DNA from: Bacillus_BU sp051233475
GTDB lineage: Bacteria; Bacillota; Bacilli; Bacillales; Cytobacillaceae
Length of the DNA stretch: 64,000 nt
NCBI RefSeq assembly: GCF_051233475.1
Contig: NZ_JBKFGH010000008.1
Span: 124,001-188,000, forward strand
Reading direction: 5' to 3'
This document shows, piece by piece, positions 51,218 to 60,799 of this stretch. The notes under the pieces are model-generated. The model worked only from the letters and a program-made list of their open reading frames with translations, was not told the DNA's origin and did no database searches. Made by a program: the position numbers and the translations under genes. The first letter of the stretch is position 1, and the number at the start of each line of letters is the position of its first letter.

Positions 51218-52753
51218 CTATTTCTTTATTAAAGACGTACCCGTCATTTCAACTGGTTTGTCGATACCTAATAAATCAAGCATTGTTGGAGCTAAATCGC
51301 CAAGAATTCCGCCTTCGCGAAGCTCAACACCAGCTTTTGTTACAATAACCGGAACCGGATTAGTTGTATGAGCTGTCATTGGATTGCCTTCAAGGGTAAT
51401 AACCTCATCTGCATTCCCGTGGTCAGCAGTAATAATTGCAGTACCGCCTTTTGCTACAATTAAATCCACAACCCGACCTAAGCACTCATCAACTGTTTCA
51501 ACAGCTTTAATCGTAGGTTCAAGCATGCCTGAGTGTCCTACCATATCCGGATTAGCGTAATTTAAAAGAATCGCATCAAACTTATCTTCGTTAATCGCAT
51601 TTACCAATGCATCCGTTACTTCATAAGCGCTCATTTCCGGCTTCAAATCATAGGTTGCCACTTTTGGTGAGGCAATTAAGATTCTTTCCTCGCCAGGAAA
51701 CTCTGCTTCACGACCACCGCTCATAAAGAACGTTACGTGCGGATATTTTTCCGTTTCGGCAATTCGGAGCTGCTTTAGGTTGTTTTGCGCTAATACTTCA
51801 CCAAGTGTGTTGTCCAAGTTTGTTGGCTTAAACGCTACATACCCGTCAACTGTCTCACTGAAATGAGTCATACAAACAAAGAATAAATTATTCGGATGCT
51901 TCTGTCCGCGGTCAAACGAACGGAAATCCTTATTTGTGAACGTATTTGAAATTTGAATCGCACGGTCAGGTCGGAAATTATAGAAAATAACCGCATCGTT
52001 TTCACCGATAGTTGCAACTGGCTCACCGTTTTCACGAGTAATGACAGATGGCAACACGAACTCATCATAGATGCCTTTTTCATAAGAATCTTTCACGACA
52101 TCCATTGGATTTGTATAAGAAGGACCTTCACCGTAAACCATGGCACGGTAAGATTTTTCCACTCGCTCCCAACGCTTGTCACGGTCCATTGAATAGTAAC
52201 GACCAGAAATGGTTGCAAATTCACCTACACCGATTTGTTTCATTTCATCAATCGTTGATTGAATGAAGCCTTCTGCTGTTTGCGGTCCAACATCACGTCC
52301 ATCTAAGAATGCATGAACATAAACCTTTTCCACACCTTCAGCTGCTGCTAAGCGAAGCAAAGCAAACATGTGGTTAATATGGCTGTGAACGCCACCATCA
52401 GATAACAAGCCAAACAAGTGAAGACTTGTTCCTTCTTTTTTAACGTGATTAATCGCACCTACAAGGGTTTCATTTTTTTCAAATTCCCCTTCACGAATCG
52501 CCACGTTTACGCGTGTTAAGCTTTGGTAAACAACCCGGCCGGCACCGATATTAAGGTGTCCAACCTCAGAGTTCCCCATTTGACCATCGGGTAATCCAAC
52601 TGCCTCTCCGCTTGCTCTTAACTGTTGATGCGGAAAAGAACTCCAATAACGATCGAAATTAGGCTTGTTAGCTTGTGAAACTGCATTTCCTTTTTTTTCA
52701 TTCCGGCATCCAAATCCATCAAGGATGATTAATGCCACGGGAGATTTACTCAT
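51218..52753 (-). CDS. gpmI: 2,3-bisphosphoglycerate-independent phosphoglycerate mutase
   Basis: 511 residues, the usual length. The alkaline-phosphatase-type metal residues appear in LIILDGFG (Asp about 12), the phosphoserine in GNSEVGHLNIGAG (about 62), and DHGNADE near 445. It interconverts 3- and 2-phosphoglycerate using Mn2+. The ATG at 52753 has GGAGG 9 nt upstream and overlaps the tpiA stop by 8 nt, showing translational coupling. Confidence 0.97.
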   Translation of the reverse strand: MSKSPVALIILDGFGCRNEKKGNAVSQANKPNFDRYWSSFPHQQLRASGEAVGLPDGQMGNSEVGHLNIGAGRVVYQSLTRVNVAIREGEFEKNETLVGAINHVKKEGTSLHLFGLLSDGGVHSHINHMFALLRLAAAEGVEKVYVHAFLDGRDVGPQTAEGFIQSTIDEMKQIGVGEFATISGRYYSMDRDKRWERVEKSYRAMVYGEGPSYTNPMDVVKDSYEKGIYDEFVLPSVITRENGEPVATIGENDAVIFYNFRPDRAIQISNTFTNKDFRSFDRGQKHPNNLFFVCMTHFSETVDGYVAFKPTNLDNTLGEVLAQNNLKQLRIAETEKYPHVTFFMSGGREAEFPGEERILIASPKVATYDLKPEMSAYEVTDALVNAINEDKFDAILLNYANPDMVGHSGMLEPTIKAVETVDECLGRVVDLIVAKGGTAIITADHGNADEVITLEGNPMTAHTTNPVPVIVTKAGVELREGGILGDLAPTMLDLLGIDKPVEMTGTSLIKK

Positions 52754-53507
52754 TTGATCCTGCCTCCAATAATTGTAGGTAAGATTCAGCCTCAAGGCTT
52801 GCTCCTCCTACTAACGCCCCGTCGATATCCGGTTGTGACATATATTCTTTGATGTTTTCAGGCTTCACGCTGCCACCGTATTGAATCCGAACTGCTTGGG
52901 CTGCTTCCTGTGAAAATTGTTCTCCGACAACCTGACGAATATAAGCGCACACCTCATTTGCATCCGATGCAGAAGAGGATCTGCCTGTGCCGATTGCCCA
53001 GATAGGTTCATATGCAATAACCGTTTGCTTTAGCTGATCTTCTGTTAATCCTGCTAAGCCCTTTTTAACTTGTGCACCAACTAATTCATTTGTTTGACCT
53101 GCTTCGCGCTCTTCTAGCGTTTCACCGCAACAAACAATTGGAATTAATCCATGTGCAAATGCTGCATGTGCTTTCTTGTTTACACCCTCGTCTGTTTCAT
53201 TAAACATTTCACGGCGCTCAGAGTGACCAATAATCACGTATTTAACGCCGATATCAGCTAGCGCAACGGGGCTGATTTCGCCTGTAAAAGCACCGCTTTT
53301 TTCAAAATGCATATTTTGTGCACCGATTTCAACATCAAAGCCTTTTGAAATCGCAACAAGTTGTTCAAGGAATAAAGCGGGAGCACAAACAACAGAATCC
53401 ATCTTCTCTTTAGAAGGGACTAGTTTATTAACATGCTCCATGAAGCTTTTTGCTTCTGCAAGAGTTTTATGCATCTTCCAGTTTCCTGCTATGATCGGTT
53501 TACGCAT
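52746..53507 (-). CDS. tpiA: Triosephosphate isomerase
   Basis: 253 residues. The N-terminal MRKPIIAGNWKMHKT includes the catalytic Lys, with His in IGHSERR and Glu in AYEPIWAIGTG. It interconverts DHAP and glyceraldehyde-3-phosphate. The ATG at 53507 gives the canonical N-terminus; the in-frame ATG 12 nt upstream is directly against the ribosome binding site. It overlaps gpmI by 8 nt. Confidence 0.97.
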   Translation of the reverse strand: MRKPIIAGNWKMHKTLAEAKSFMEHVNKLVPSKEKMDSVVCAPALFLEQLVAISKGFDVEIGAQNMHFEKSGAFTGEISPVALADIGVKYVIIGHSERREMFNETDEGVNKKAHAAFAHGLIPIVCCGETLEEREAGQTNELVGAQVKKGLAGLTEDQLKQTVIAYEPIWAIGTGRSSSASDANEVCAYIRQVVGEQFSQEAAQAVRIQYGGSVKPENIKEYMSQPDIDGALVGGASLEAESYLQLLEAGSNE

Positions 53508-53618
53508 GATGGTGTACATCCTTTCCTGGTTATCTAATTAAATCGTTCTAATGAACGAGCTGGAATCTCAAAGTTGTATATTAAAAAGCTTGAACCATTT
53601 TTTGCAGCAAACAACTAA

Positions 53619-54803
53619 TTACTTATCGTTTAACGCTACAACTCCTGGTAAAGCCTTTCCTTCCATGAATTCTAATGAAGCACCGCCACCAGTAGAAATA
53701 TGACTCATTTTATCAGCTAAGTCAAATTTTTCTACCGCTGCAGCTGAGTCGCCTCCACCGATAACAGAATATGTATCATTTGCTTCTGCTAGTGCTTCTG
53801 CCACAGCCTTTGTTCCGCCGGCAAACTTGTCCATCTCAAATACACCCATAGGTCCATTCCAAATGACCAATTTAGAGTTTTTAATTACATCGCTATATAA
53901 CTCGGCTGTTTTAGGTCCGATATCAAGGGACATCCAATCAGCAGGAATTTGATCAATTCCAACTACTTTTGTATTTGCATCAGCAGAAAACTCTTCCGCC
54001 ACAACAGCGTCAATCGGCATATAAAATTTAACGCCTTTTTCTTCTGCTTTCTTAATAAATGAAAGGGCTAAATCCATTTTGTCTGCTTCCAATAAGGAGT
54101 TACCAATTTCATGACCTTGAGCTTTGATAAATGTATAAGCCAAACCGCCGCCAATAATTAAGTTATCTACTTTTTCAAGTAAATTATCAATTACGCCAAT
54201 TTTATCTTTTACCTTTGCACCACCAATAATTGCAGTAAAAGGTCTTTCAGGGTTTGATAAAGCTTTTCCAAGAACATCAAGCTCTTTTTGCATTAAAAAT
54301 CCTGAAACCGCAGGAATGTGATGAGCAATTCCCTCTGTTGAAGCATGGGCACGGTGAGCAGCTCCAAAGGCATCATTCACATAAAGATCTGCAAGCTCTG
54401 CGAATGCCTTCGCTAGTTCTGGATCATTTTTTTCCTCACCAGGGTAGAAACGAACATTCTCAAGTAAAAGCACATCGCCCTCACTTAATCCATTAATTTC
54501 TGCTTTAACTGATTCACCATAAGCTTCGTCAGTCTTCTTTACTTCTTTACCTAGAAGTTCAGCAAGACGAGCCGCAACAGCAGTCAAGCGCAATTCTTCC
54601 ACAACTTGTCCCTTTGGACGGCCAAGATGAGATGCTAAAATTACTTTTGCCCCTTGTTCAACCATATATTGAATTGTTGGCAGAGCAGCACGGATACGAG
54701 TATCGTCCGTAATTTGTCCATCTTTCATTGGAACATTGAAATCCACGCGGCAAAACACGCGTTGACCTTTGACTGTTACGTCTTTTACAGATTTTTTGTT
54801 CAT
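53619..54803 (-). CDS. pgk: Phosphoglycerate kinase
   Basis: 394 residues. The N-terminal signature RVDFNVPMKDG, HLGRPKG, the hinge and nucleotide-binding GGAKVKDK and GGGDSAAA motifs are intact. It transfers phosphate from 1,3-bisphosphoglycerate to ADP. AGGAGGA lies before the ATG. A hairpin between gapA and pgk (54958–54985) may uncouple gapA expression from the rest of the operon. Confidence 0.98.
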   Translation of the reverse strand: MNKKSVKDVTVKGQRVFCRVDFNVPMKDGQITDDTRIRAALPTIQYMVEQGAKVILASHLGRPKGQVVEELRLTAVAARLAELLGKEVKKTDEAYGESVKAEINGLSEGDVLLLENVRFYPGEEKNDPELAKAFAELADLYVNDAFGAAHRAHASTEGIAHHIPAVSGFLMQKELDVLGKALSNPERPFTAIIGGAKVKDKIGVIDNLLEKVDNLIIGGGLAYTFIKAQGHEIGNSLLEADKMDLALSFIKKAEEKGVKFYMPIDAVVAEEFSADANTKVVGIDQIPADWMSLDIGPKTAELYSDVIKNSKLVIWNGPMGVFEMDKFAGGTKAVAEALAEANDTYSVIGGGDSAAAVEKFDLADKMSHISTGGGASLEFMEGKALPGVVALNDK

Positions 54804-54957
54804 TCAGGATGGTCCTCCTTTTTAGTTAAAAAATAAATTTGGATACCCAACGGTTTACCGAGCATCACAGAAGCTTGCTATTATATAGTATTTACTTTAA
54901 TCCCCCGAACTGATCGGCATTTAATAAAAATTTCTATTCTCGAAATAAAACAAAAGA

Positions 54958-54985
54958 GGGGAGTGGGGAATGATCCCCGCTCCCC
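54958..54985 (-). terminator. Terminator-like hairpin between gapA and pgk
   Basis: GGGGAGTGGGG / CCCCGCTCCCC with one wobble, then TCTTTTG on the minus strand. The remaining 54804–55121 intergenic sequence shows nothing else I can call. Confidence 0.7.
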
Positions 54986-55121
54986 TTTTTATCCCATTCG
55001 ATTGCAAGAACCCCGCCAATCAGGGGATTTGAAACGATCTATTTTTTAAGAAACTAATAGCAAGAGCGTCCAGACGCACACCCTATACCATTATAGACGT
55101 TTATGGAACTAATATCCAATA

Positions 55122-56129
55122 TTAGAAACCTTTTTTACCCATAAAATCTGCTAAGTCTACTACACGGTTAGAATAACCAGTTTCGTTATCGTACCAAGAA
55201 AGTACTTTTACCATGCTGCCTTCCATAACCATTGTAGATTGAGCATCAATTGTAGAAGATGCAGGGCTACCGTTAAAGTCAGTAGATACAAGTGGAAGTT
55301 CAGTGTATTCTAAGATACCTTTTAAATCGCCTTCAGCTGCTGCCTTTAATGCTGCATTTACTTCTTCAGCTGTAACGTCTTTTTCAAGCTCAGCTACTAA
55401 GTCAACTACAGAAACGTTTGGAGTTGGTACACGCATTGCCATTCCGTTTAATTTACCCTTTAATTCAGGAAGTACTAAAGCAACCGCTTTTGCAGCACCA
55501 GTTGAAGTTGGGATCATGTTTTCAGCTGCAGCACGAGCACGACGGTAGTCTTTGTGCGGCAAGTCTAAGATTTGTTGGTCATTTGTGTATGAGTGAACAG
55601 TTGTCATCATACCGCGTTTGATACCAAAGTTGTCATTTAATACTTTAGCAAATGGAGCTAAACAGTTAGTAGTACAAGATGCATTAGAAACGATATGGTG
55701 GTTAGCTGCATCGTACTTGTCTTCGTTAACACCCATAACGATTGTTAAATCTTCACCAGATGCTGGAGCAGAGATAATAACCTTTTTCGCACCTGCTTCA
55801 AGGTGTTTTGCTGCATTAGCACGGTCAGTGAAGCGGCCAGTAGATTCTACAACTACTTCTACGCCAAGATCTCCCCAGCCAAGTTGAGCAGGATCGCGCT
55901 CAGCGATAACTTTCACACGATGAGCACCAACTACTAAATAATCACCATCAACTGTTACTGTTTCAGCTAATTTGCCATGAACTGTATCGTATTGTAAAAG
56001 ATGTGCAAGCATATTTGCATCAGTTAAATCATTAACTGCAACTACCTCAACGTTAGGATTTTTTAAAGCTGCACGGAAAACATTACGTCCAATACGACCA
56101 AATCCATTAATACCCATTTTTACTGCCAT
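55122..56129 (-). CDS. gapA: NAD-dependent glyceraldehyde-3-phosphate dehydrogenase
   Basis: 335 residues. The Rossmann motif is INGFGRIGRNVFR and the catalytic Cys is in SNASCTTNCLAP (about 150–160). The following His and the C-terminal SWYDNETGYS are conserved. It performs the oxidative step of glycolysis. The ATG at 56129 has AAAGGAGGA 7 nt upstream; the longer open frame upstream is not protein-like. It follows cggR by ~120 bp and is presumably under its control. Confidence 0.97.
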   Translation of the reverse strand: MAVKMGINGFGRIGRNVFRAALKNPNVEVVAVNDLTDANMLAHLLQYDTVHGKLAETVTVDGDYLVVGAHRVKVIAERDPAQLGWGDLGVEVVVESTGRFTDRANAAKHLEAGAKKVIISAPASGEDLTIVMGVNEDKYDAANHHIVSNASCTTNCLAPFAKVLNDNFGIKRGMMTTVHSYTNDQQILDLPHKDYRRARAAAENMIPTSTGAAKAVALVLPELKGKLNGMAMRVPTPNVSVVDLVAELEKDVTAEEVNAALKAAAEGDLKGILEYTELPLVSTDFNGSPASSTIDAQSTMVMEGSMVKVLSWYDNETGYSNRVVDLADFMGKKGF

Positions 56130-56251
56130 TATTATTTCCTCCTTTAAGGTTACACTTTTAAAATTTATATAAAGGGGGATAACCCCAGTATTAACATTGT
56201 TAAATAATTCCCCTATAACCAATAGAATATGCTTTCAATGTTTAAAAGGAC

Positions 56252-57274
56252 TTAACCCTTTAACAATTGTTTAGCTGCTCCTTCATCGGTTATCAAAATC
56301 GTTGAAGCTGGAGCCTGCTTCATATAAGCACGAATTGCCTTTGCTTTTGATGCTCCGCCTGCAGCGGTAAGAACATGCTCGATATCAGCAATGTCTTGGA
56401 GCTGAATGCCAATCGTTAAGACCTTATGGACCACTTCTCCTGATTCATTGAAATAGTATCCAAAAGCCTCCCCAACAGCATTTTTCGCCTTTATGTTTTG
56501 AATTTCATCATTCGATGTGTTGCGGCGTTCAGCCATTGTTATAGCGTCTCCAATACCGTGTAAAACCATGCTTGCTGAATGAATTAATTCTAAAACCTCT
56601 GTAATATAAGGTTCCTTGATAAAGGATTCATAAATTTCCTGGCTTACTTGGTCTGGAACGTAAAAGACTCTATGTTTTGCACCGGCCTTCTCCGCCATTC
56701 TTGAACAAATGGTGTTCGCTTGATTCTTAACCTCTTCACCAACACCACCGCGTGCTGGTACAAACAGCAATTCTTTTTCATGAAAATCGGGTGTAAGCAT
56801 CTCGGCTACCGACGCCATTGTAGTTCCGCCGGTAACAGCAATAATATTTTTACCTGGCAAAAGGTCTTTCATGCAATTAACTGTCGCCCGCCCTATTTCA
56901 CTTTTTACCCAAGGTGATTCATCACTGTTGCCTGAAACGACTATGACCTTTTTAATTTGAAGTTGGCGCTCGAGCTGTCGTTCTATTTGGTCAATACCTG
57001 TTACTTCTCTCATTACGCCTTCAAGCTTTTCTAGAAGCTCTGAACCCTCTGATGTCAAACTCATTCCAACACTTGAAAAATCAATCAGATCCTGGTCTTT
57101 CAAAAATTCCACTTCGCTGCGAAGCACTCTTTCAGTAAGACTAAGACTTCCCGCTAAGCTCCTTCTTCCAACTGGCTGCATTAAATTTATGTATTGAAGA
57201 ATGGAGTAGCGTTTTTGCATAACTTGCAGGAGGTCAGGTAATAATCTTTTTTGTAAATCAATAATTGAGTCCAT
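56252..57274 (-). CDS. cggR: Central glycolytic genes repressor
   Basis: 340 residues of the SorC/DeoR-like sugar-binding regulator family. The N-terminal winged helix-turn-helix is about 20–75 (RRSLAGSLSLTERVLRSEVEFL). The C-terminal effector domain shows VTGGTTMASVAEM, the fructose-1,6-bisphosphate/phosphosugar site, and GGASKAKAI. It represses its own operon until fructose-1,6-bisphosphate accumulates. The ATG at 57274 has GAGGAGAAT upstream. The operator is at 57307–57335. Confidence 0.95.
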   Translation of the reverse strand: MDSIIDLQKRLLPDLLQVMQKRYSILQYINLMQPVGRRSLAGSLSLTERVLRSEVEFLKDQDLIDFSSVGMSLTSEGSELLEKLEGVMREVTGIDQIERQLERQLQIKKVIVVSGNSDESPWVKSEIGRATVNCMKDLLPGKNIIAVTGGTTMASVAEMLTPDFHEKELLFVPARGGVGEEVKNQANTICSRMAEKAGAKHRVFYVPDQVSQEIYESFIKEPYITEVLELIHSASMVLHGIGDAITMAERRNTSNDEIQNIKAKNAVGEAFGYYFNESGEVVHKVLTIGIQLQDIADIEHVLTAAGGASKAKAIRAYMKQAPASTILITDEGAAKQLLKG

Positions 57275-57306
57275 GGTAATATTCTCCTCTTTTGGATGGT
57301 CGTAAA

Positions 57307-57335
57307 ATGTCCCGCCTAGACATATTATGTCCCAC
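57307..57335 (-). promoter_or_regulatory. CggR operator
   Basis: On the minus strand two GGGAC repeats appear as GTGGGACAT … GCGGGACAT, with TGTCTA between. This matches the direct-repeat CggR operator of B. subtilis. It lies 33 bp upstream of the cggR ATG. Confidence 0.8.
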
Positions 57336-57351
57336 TTGTTGCAAAAAAAAT

Positions 57352-57386
57352 CACTCCTTAACCTAAGGCTTATTTTAACAGGAGTG
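57352..57386 (-). terminator. Terminator of the glutaredoxin-like gene
   Basis: CACTCCT / AGGAGTG stem with an A-T-rich inner hairpin, followed by a T8 run on the minus strand. It lies just upstream of the cggR operator region. Confidence 0.75.
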
Positions 57387-57401
57387 AAATGAAATTTCAA
57401 C

Positions 57402-57662
57402 TTATAATAAAGAGATTTTTTCTTGCAAACGCTTACGTATGACATTTTTGTCAACACGGCCAAATTGGACCTCTTCACCATCTAACACAACCACCGGAAT
57501 CATAATCCCATAAAGCTCTGTTAGATGATCATCTGTATCAATATCCACTTCTTTAATAGAAAAAGGAAACTCTGTTTGAAGTTGCGTTAATGATTCTTTG
57601 GCCATCTCACATAAATGGCATTTCTTTCGAGTATAAAATGTAACTACTACCTGGGCCTCCAC
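57402..57662 (-). CDS. Glutaredoxin-like (DUF836-type) thiol protein
   Basis: About 86 residues with a thioredoxin-like fold. The redox motif is CHLC (TFYTRKKCHLCEMAKESL) and the cis-Pro segment is IMIPVVVLDGEEV. It is a small cytoplasmic thiol protein of unknown partner. AAAGGAGG lies 10 nt before the GTG at 57662, which I prefer to the in-frame GTG at 57686. It stands between rpoN and cggR on the same strand, 72 bp after rpoN. Confidence 0.85.
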   Translation of the reverse strand: MEAQVVVTFYTRKKCHLCEMAKESLTQLQTEFPFSIKEVDIDTDDHLTELYGIMIPVVVLDGEEVQFGRVDKNVIRKRLQEKISLL

Positions 57663-57734
57663 GATTAGTTGTCCTCCTTTTTCCACTTATCTGCATTTAA
57701 TTAGAAAAACAGTGAAGGATTCTCCACATTTAGA

Positions 57735-59051
57735 TTAATCGTATCTTTTTCGTTTTGAAGAAGAAGGAATACCGAGCTGGTCTCGATACTTAGCAACGGT
57801 TCTTCGGGAAACTACGATCCCATCATTCTCCTTTAAAAGCTGGACAATGTCCAAATCCGATAAAGGCTTTTGCTTATTTTCTTCTTTAATTAATTTCTCC
57901 ATCGCCATCTTAACCTTGCTCGATGACAGTGATTCATCAGAAACGGATTCAATCGCATTCGTGAAAAATGATTTTAGCTCAACGGTTCCAAACGGTGTTT
58001 GAACGTACTTTTCACGTACAGCTCTGCTCACAGTCGATTCGTGGATTCCCAATTCTTCAGATATCTCTTTCATCGTCATCGGTTTTAAAAAAGTAGGACC
58101 TTTTTCAAAATAAGCTTGTTGTTTGTCTACAATTTTACCTGTTACGTTCAAGATTGTTTTTTGGCGTTGCTCTAAGCTGCGAATAATCCAGTGATAATCC
58201 TGTTGCTTCTCATTCAGAAAATCGTTGACCTTCTTATCTTGATAGGAATTTAAACTAGCAAAATAATCTTTATTAAACTGAATTTTTGGCAGAATGTGAT
58301 CAAATAACCTGACAACGAATTGATCACCCTCTTGAACTACCATGACATCAGGGATTACATATGAAGCTCTTTCATAATGAAAGGCAGCTCCCGGCTTTGG
58401 ATTAAGCGTTAAAATATAATCAAATACTTGCTGAATTTCCTTTATATCAATCGAAAGCAGTTTCGAAAGCTGCTTCCACTTTTTTTCAGCAAACATCGAA
58501 AAATGCTCCGAAACAATCCTTTCAGCCAGCTCATTCTTTACTTCCTGGCGATTAAGCTGCAGAAGCAAGCATTCTCTTAAGGTTCGTGCCCCAATGCCTG
58601 CCGGCTCCACTCTTTGCAAAATAGCCAAGCATTCCTCTGCGTCAGCCAAAGAAAAATTAAAGTGATTGGCTATATCCTGTAAATTACCCGTAAAATAGCC
58701 ATTATCATCTAGGTGATAGATATAGTGGGTAACCACCCTTTTCTGAAATGGGCTCATTTTCATATCTTGAATTTGCGGAAATAAATGATCAGCTAACGTA
58801 AAGCGCTGATCGCTGATTTGTTCAATCCAAGCTTTGTCATTTGATTTTTGACTTTGCCCCTTCGCCTTTGGCTGGTATACCTCCGCTTTTCTGCTTTTAA
58901 TATGCAATAATGGATTTTCAAGCGCTTTATTTTCGAGAAAATCCACAAGCTCAATAGCCGAATATTGTAAAAGTGCAATTGCTTGTGAAAGCTCTTGAGT
59001 CATCGATAACTTTAACGACTGTTGTTGAGATAATCCTGCTCTTAAATCCAT
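57735..59051 (-). CDS. rpoN: RNA polymerase sigma-54 factor
   Basis: 438 residues (SigL in Bacillus). The Gln/Leu-rich activator-interaction region I is LSQQQSLKLSMTQELSQAIALL (split here: residues 8–29). The core-binding region is central, a helix-turn-helix follows, and the C-terminal RpoN box (SRRTVAKYRDQLGIP, about 415–430) recognises the -24 element. It directs transcription from -12/-24 promoters with enhancer-binding proteins. The ATG at 59051 has GGGGGAG upstream; a longer open frame is not needed. Confidence 0.96.
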   Translation of the reverse strand: MDLRAGLSQQQSLKLSMTQELSQAIALLQYSAIELVDFLENKALENPLLHIKSRKAEVYQPKAKGQSQKSNDKAWIEQISDQRFTLADHLFPQIQDMKMSPFQKRVVTHYIYHLDDNGYFTGNLQDIANHFNFSLADAEECLAILQRVEPAGIGARTLRECLLLQLNRQEVKNELAERIVSEHFSMFAEKKWKQLSKLLSIDIKEIQQVFDYILTLNPKPGAAFHYERASYVIPDVMVVQEGDQFVVRLFDHILPKIQFNKDYFASLNSYQDKKVNDFLNEKQQDYHWIIRSLEQRQKTILNVTGKIVDKQQAYFEKGPTFLKPMTMKEISEELGIHESTVSRAVREKYVQTPFGTVELKSFFTNAIESVSDESLSSSKVKMAMEKLIKEENKQKPLSDLDIVQLLKENDGIVVSRRTVAKYRDQLGIPSSSKRKRYD

Positions 59052-59253
59052 TTTCACTCCCCCTGTCCTCATTTTACAACAGAGAAGAAATATGTTCACG
59101 AAAAAATACCAGAGCTTACTACTAACATATTCATTTTTTGAATATGAGTGATAGGCTGATTGTATGATGAGGACCACTTTATTTTATAAAATAATTATGC
59201 GGAAAGTATGCATTTTATTAGAAAAGTTATCGAAATACCTTTAAAAATGCCAA

Positions 59254-59286
59254 AAACCCCTTACCCTAAATAGGCAAGAGGTTTTG
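59254..59286 (-). terminator. Terminator of the tRNA-Arg gene
   Basis: An imperfect hairpin AAAACC…GGTTTT with CCTTACC/GGCAAGA inner pairing and a T5 run on the minus strand. Confidence 0.75.
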
Positions 59287-59290
59287 GTAA

Positions 59291-59362
59291 CGCCCTCGGC
59301 AGGAATCGAACCCACATCTCAAGAACCGGAATCTTACGTGCTATCCGTTGCACCACGAGGGC
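59291..59362 (-). tRNA. tRNA-Arg (anticodon CCG)
   Basis: The acceptor GCCCTCG pairs with CGAGGGC, discriminator G. The anticodon loop TTCCGGT on a TAAGA/TCTTG stem gives anticodon CCG. The T-arm GTGGGTTCGATTCCTGC is complete. CCA is not encoded. A tRNA-Arg near clpP is also known in B. subtilis. Confidence 0.93.
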
Positions 59363-59467
59363 ATGTAAAAAAGACGCTACGTTAAAATATTATATGGCAT
59401 GATGAACTTGATTGCAAGCATTGTTTTTAAGGAAAATGGGCCCAACACTTTGAATCGGTTTTTGTTT

Positions 59468-59604
59468 GGCTGTTGATTGGAGCGGAAGGTGCGAGACTCC
59501 TGCGGGAGAAGGTGTCACGGGAGACTTCACAGGCGCTTTGCGCCAAGGAGGCTCCCGGACTCCCCCGCGGAAAGCGAGCACCTGAAGCGGAAATCAACAG
59601 AGCC
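59468..59604 (+). repeat. Palindromic MITE-like element (copy G)
   Basis: GGCTGTTGATTGGAGCGGAA … AAGCGGAAATCAACAGAGCC, a copy lacking the outer GTTAAA ends. It lies between the tRNA-Arg and clpP. The rest of 59363–59720 shows no gene. Confidence 0.8.
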
Positions 59605-59725
59605 TTTTGTTTAAAAATTCCCTAATCGGATAAGATGTAAAGCATGGACATTTCTGCGAGGGAAAACACACCATTCATGCAAGCTAATGTTGTCGAACAA
59701 ATCACGCTAAATGCAGGTCGATTTG

Positions 59726-59755
59726 TTTGACCTTAATTGACCATCAGTGTATGAT
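59726..59755 (+). promoter_or_regulatory. clpP promoter with CtsR operator
   Basis: TTTGACC-TTA-ATTGACC (59726–59742) is the CtsR heptad repeat with one mismatch. It overlaps a -35 TTGACC (59727–59732), spaced 17 bp from TATGAT (59750–59755). CtsR repression of clpP under non-stress conditions is established in Bacillus. Confidence 0.82.
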
Positions 59756-59845
59756 AACAATACATAAGATTTTTTTCATCGAGATTTATGAGGAAAAATC
59801 TTGGGGTCTAACCTTGGAATATGAGATTAAAGGAGGAACAGAAAA

Positions 59846-60448
59846 ATGAATTTGATTCCTACAGTAATTGAACAGACAAATCGCGGCGAGCGGGCATACG
59901 ATATTTATTCCCGTTTGTTAAAAGACCGTATCATCATGCTCGGAAGCGCAATTGATGACCATGTTGCCAACTCAATTGTCGCTCAATTATTATTCTTAGA
60001 AGCTGAAAATCCTGAAAAAGATATATCCATTTACATTAACAGCCCTGGCGGTAGCATCACTGCCGGTATGGCAATTTATGACACAATGCAGTTCATTAAG
60101 CCCGATGTTCAAACGATTTGTATCGGTATGGCTGCATCAATGGGTGCATTCTTACTTGCTGCAGGTACAAAAGGCAAGCGCTATTGCTTACCAAACAGCG
60201 AAGTTATGATTCACCAGCCACTTGGCGGTGCACAAGGTCAAGCAACAGAAATCGAAATCGCTGCAAAGCGCATCCTTTTCCTACGTGATAAATTAAACGG
60301 TATCCTTGCAGAACGCACAGGCCAGCCACTTGAAGTAATTGAGCGTGACACTGAGCGCGATAACTTCATGACTGCTGAAAAGGCTAAAGAATACGGCTTA
60401 GTCGATCATATTATTGAACGCAGCTCTGCTACTGGTGAGAAAAAATAA
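59846..60448 (+). CDS. clpP: ATP-dependent Clp protease proteolytic subunit
   Basis: 200 residues. The catalytic triad is Ser in GMAASMGAFLLAAG (about 98), His in SEVMIHQPLGG (about 123) and Asp in ERDTERDNFM (about 172). The N-terminal MNLIPTVIEQTNRGERAYDI is typical. It forms the tetradecameric chamber that works with ClpX/ClpC and degrades SsrA-tagged proteins, linking it to tmRNA in this window. AGGAGGA precedes the ATG. It is monocistronic. Confidence 0.98.
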   Translation: MNLIPTVIEQTNRGERAYDIYSRLLKDRIIMLGSAIDDHVANSIVAQLLFLEAENPEKDISIYINSPGGSITAGMAIYDTMQFIKPDVQTICIGMAASMGAFLLAAGTKGKRYCLPNSEVMIHQPLGGAQGQATEIEIAAKRILFLRDKLNGILAERTGQPLEVIERDTERDNFMTAEKAKEYGLVDHIIERSSATGEKK

Positions 60449-60514
60449 TAATCGCTCCTAAACGAAACTCGCGCTCTATTTTTTATAGTGGGCGTTAAAA
60501 GGTGCCTTCTTAAT

Positions 60515-60544
60515 AAATGACGTATGCTCTGGCATACGTCATTT
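60515..60544 (+). terminator. Terminator of clpP
   Basis: A 13-bp perfect stem AAATGACGTATGC / GCATACGTCATTT with a TCTG loop. Confidence 0.82.
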
Positions 60545-60572
60545 AATTATTTACAAGGGTTTTTTTTAACAT

Positions 60573-60758
60573 GGCTGTGTTAAAGCTCAGTGTTGATTTT
60601 TTTACACAATGTTGATTGGAGCGGAAGGCGCTTGACTCCTGCGGGAGTAGCGGGACAGGTAAGACCCCACAGGAGCTTTAGCTCCGAGGAGGTTCACCGC
60701 CCGCCCCGCGGAAAGCAAGCGCCTGGAGCGGAAATCAATAGTCTAGTTTAACACAGCC
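60573..60758 (+). repeat. Palindromic MITE-like element (copy H, full length)
   Basis: GGCTGTGTTAAA … TTTAACACAGCC termini. It is nearly identical to copy F (47746–47937) and in the same orientation. Confidence 0.9.
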
Positions 60759-60799
60759 TTTGACATAATATTGTTCAATGAAACGACTGTCAATATTGA

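Noticed and set aside
59390..59581. Open frame over element G
   Set aside because: It lies in repeat sequence, opposite to the element's usual strand, with no ribosome binding site.
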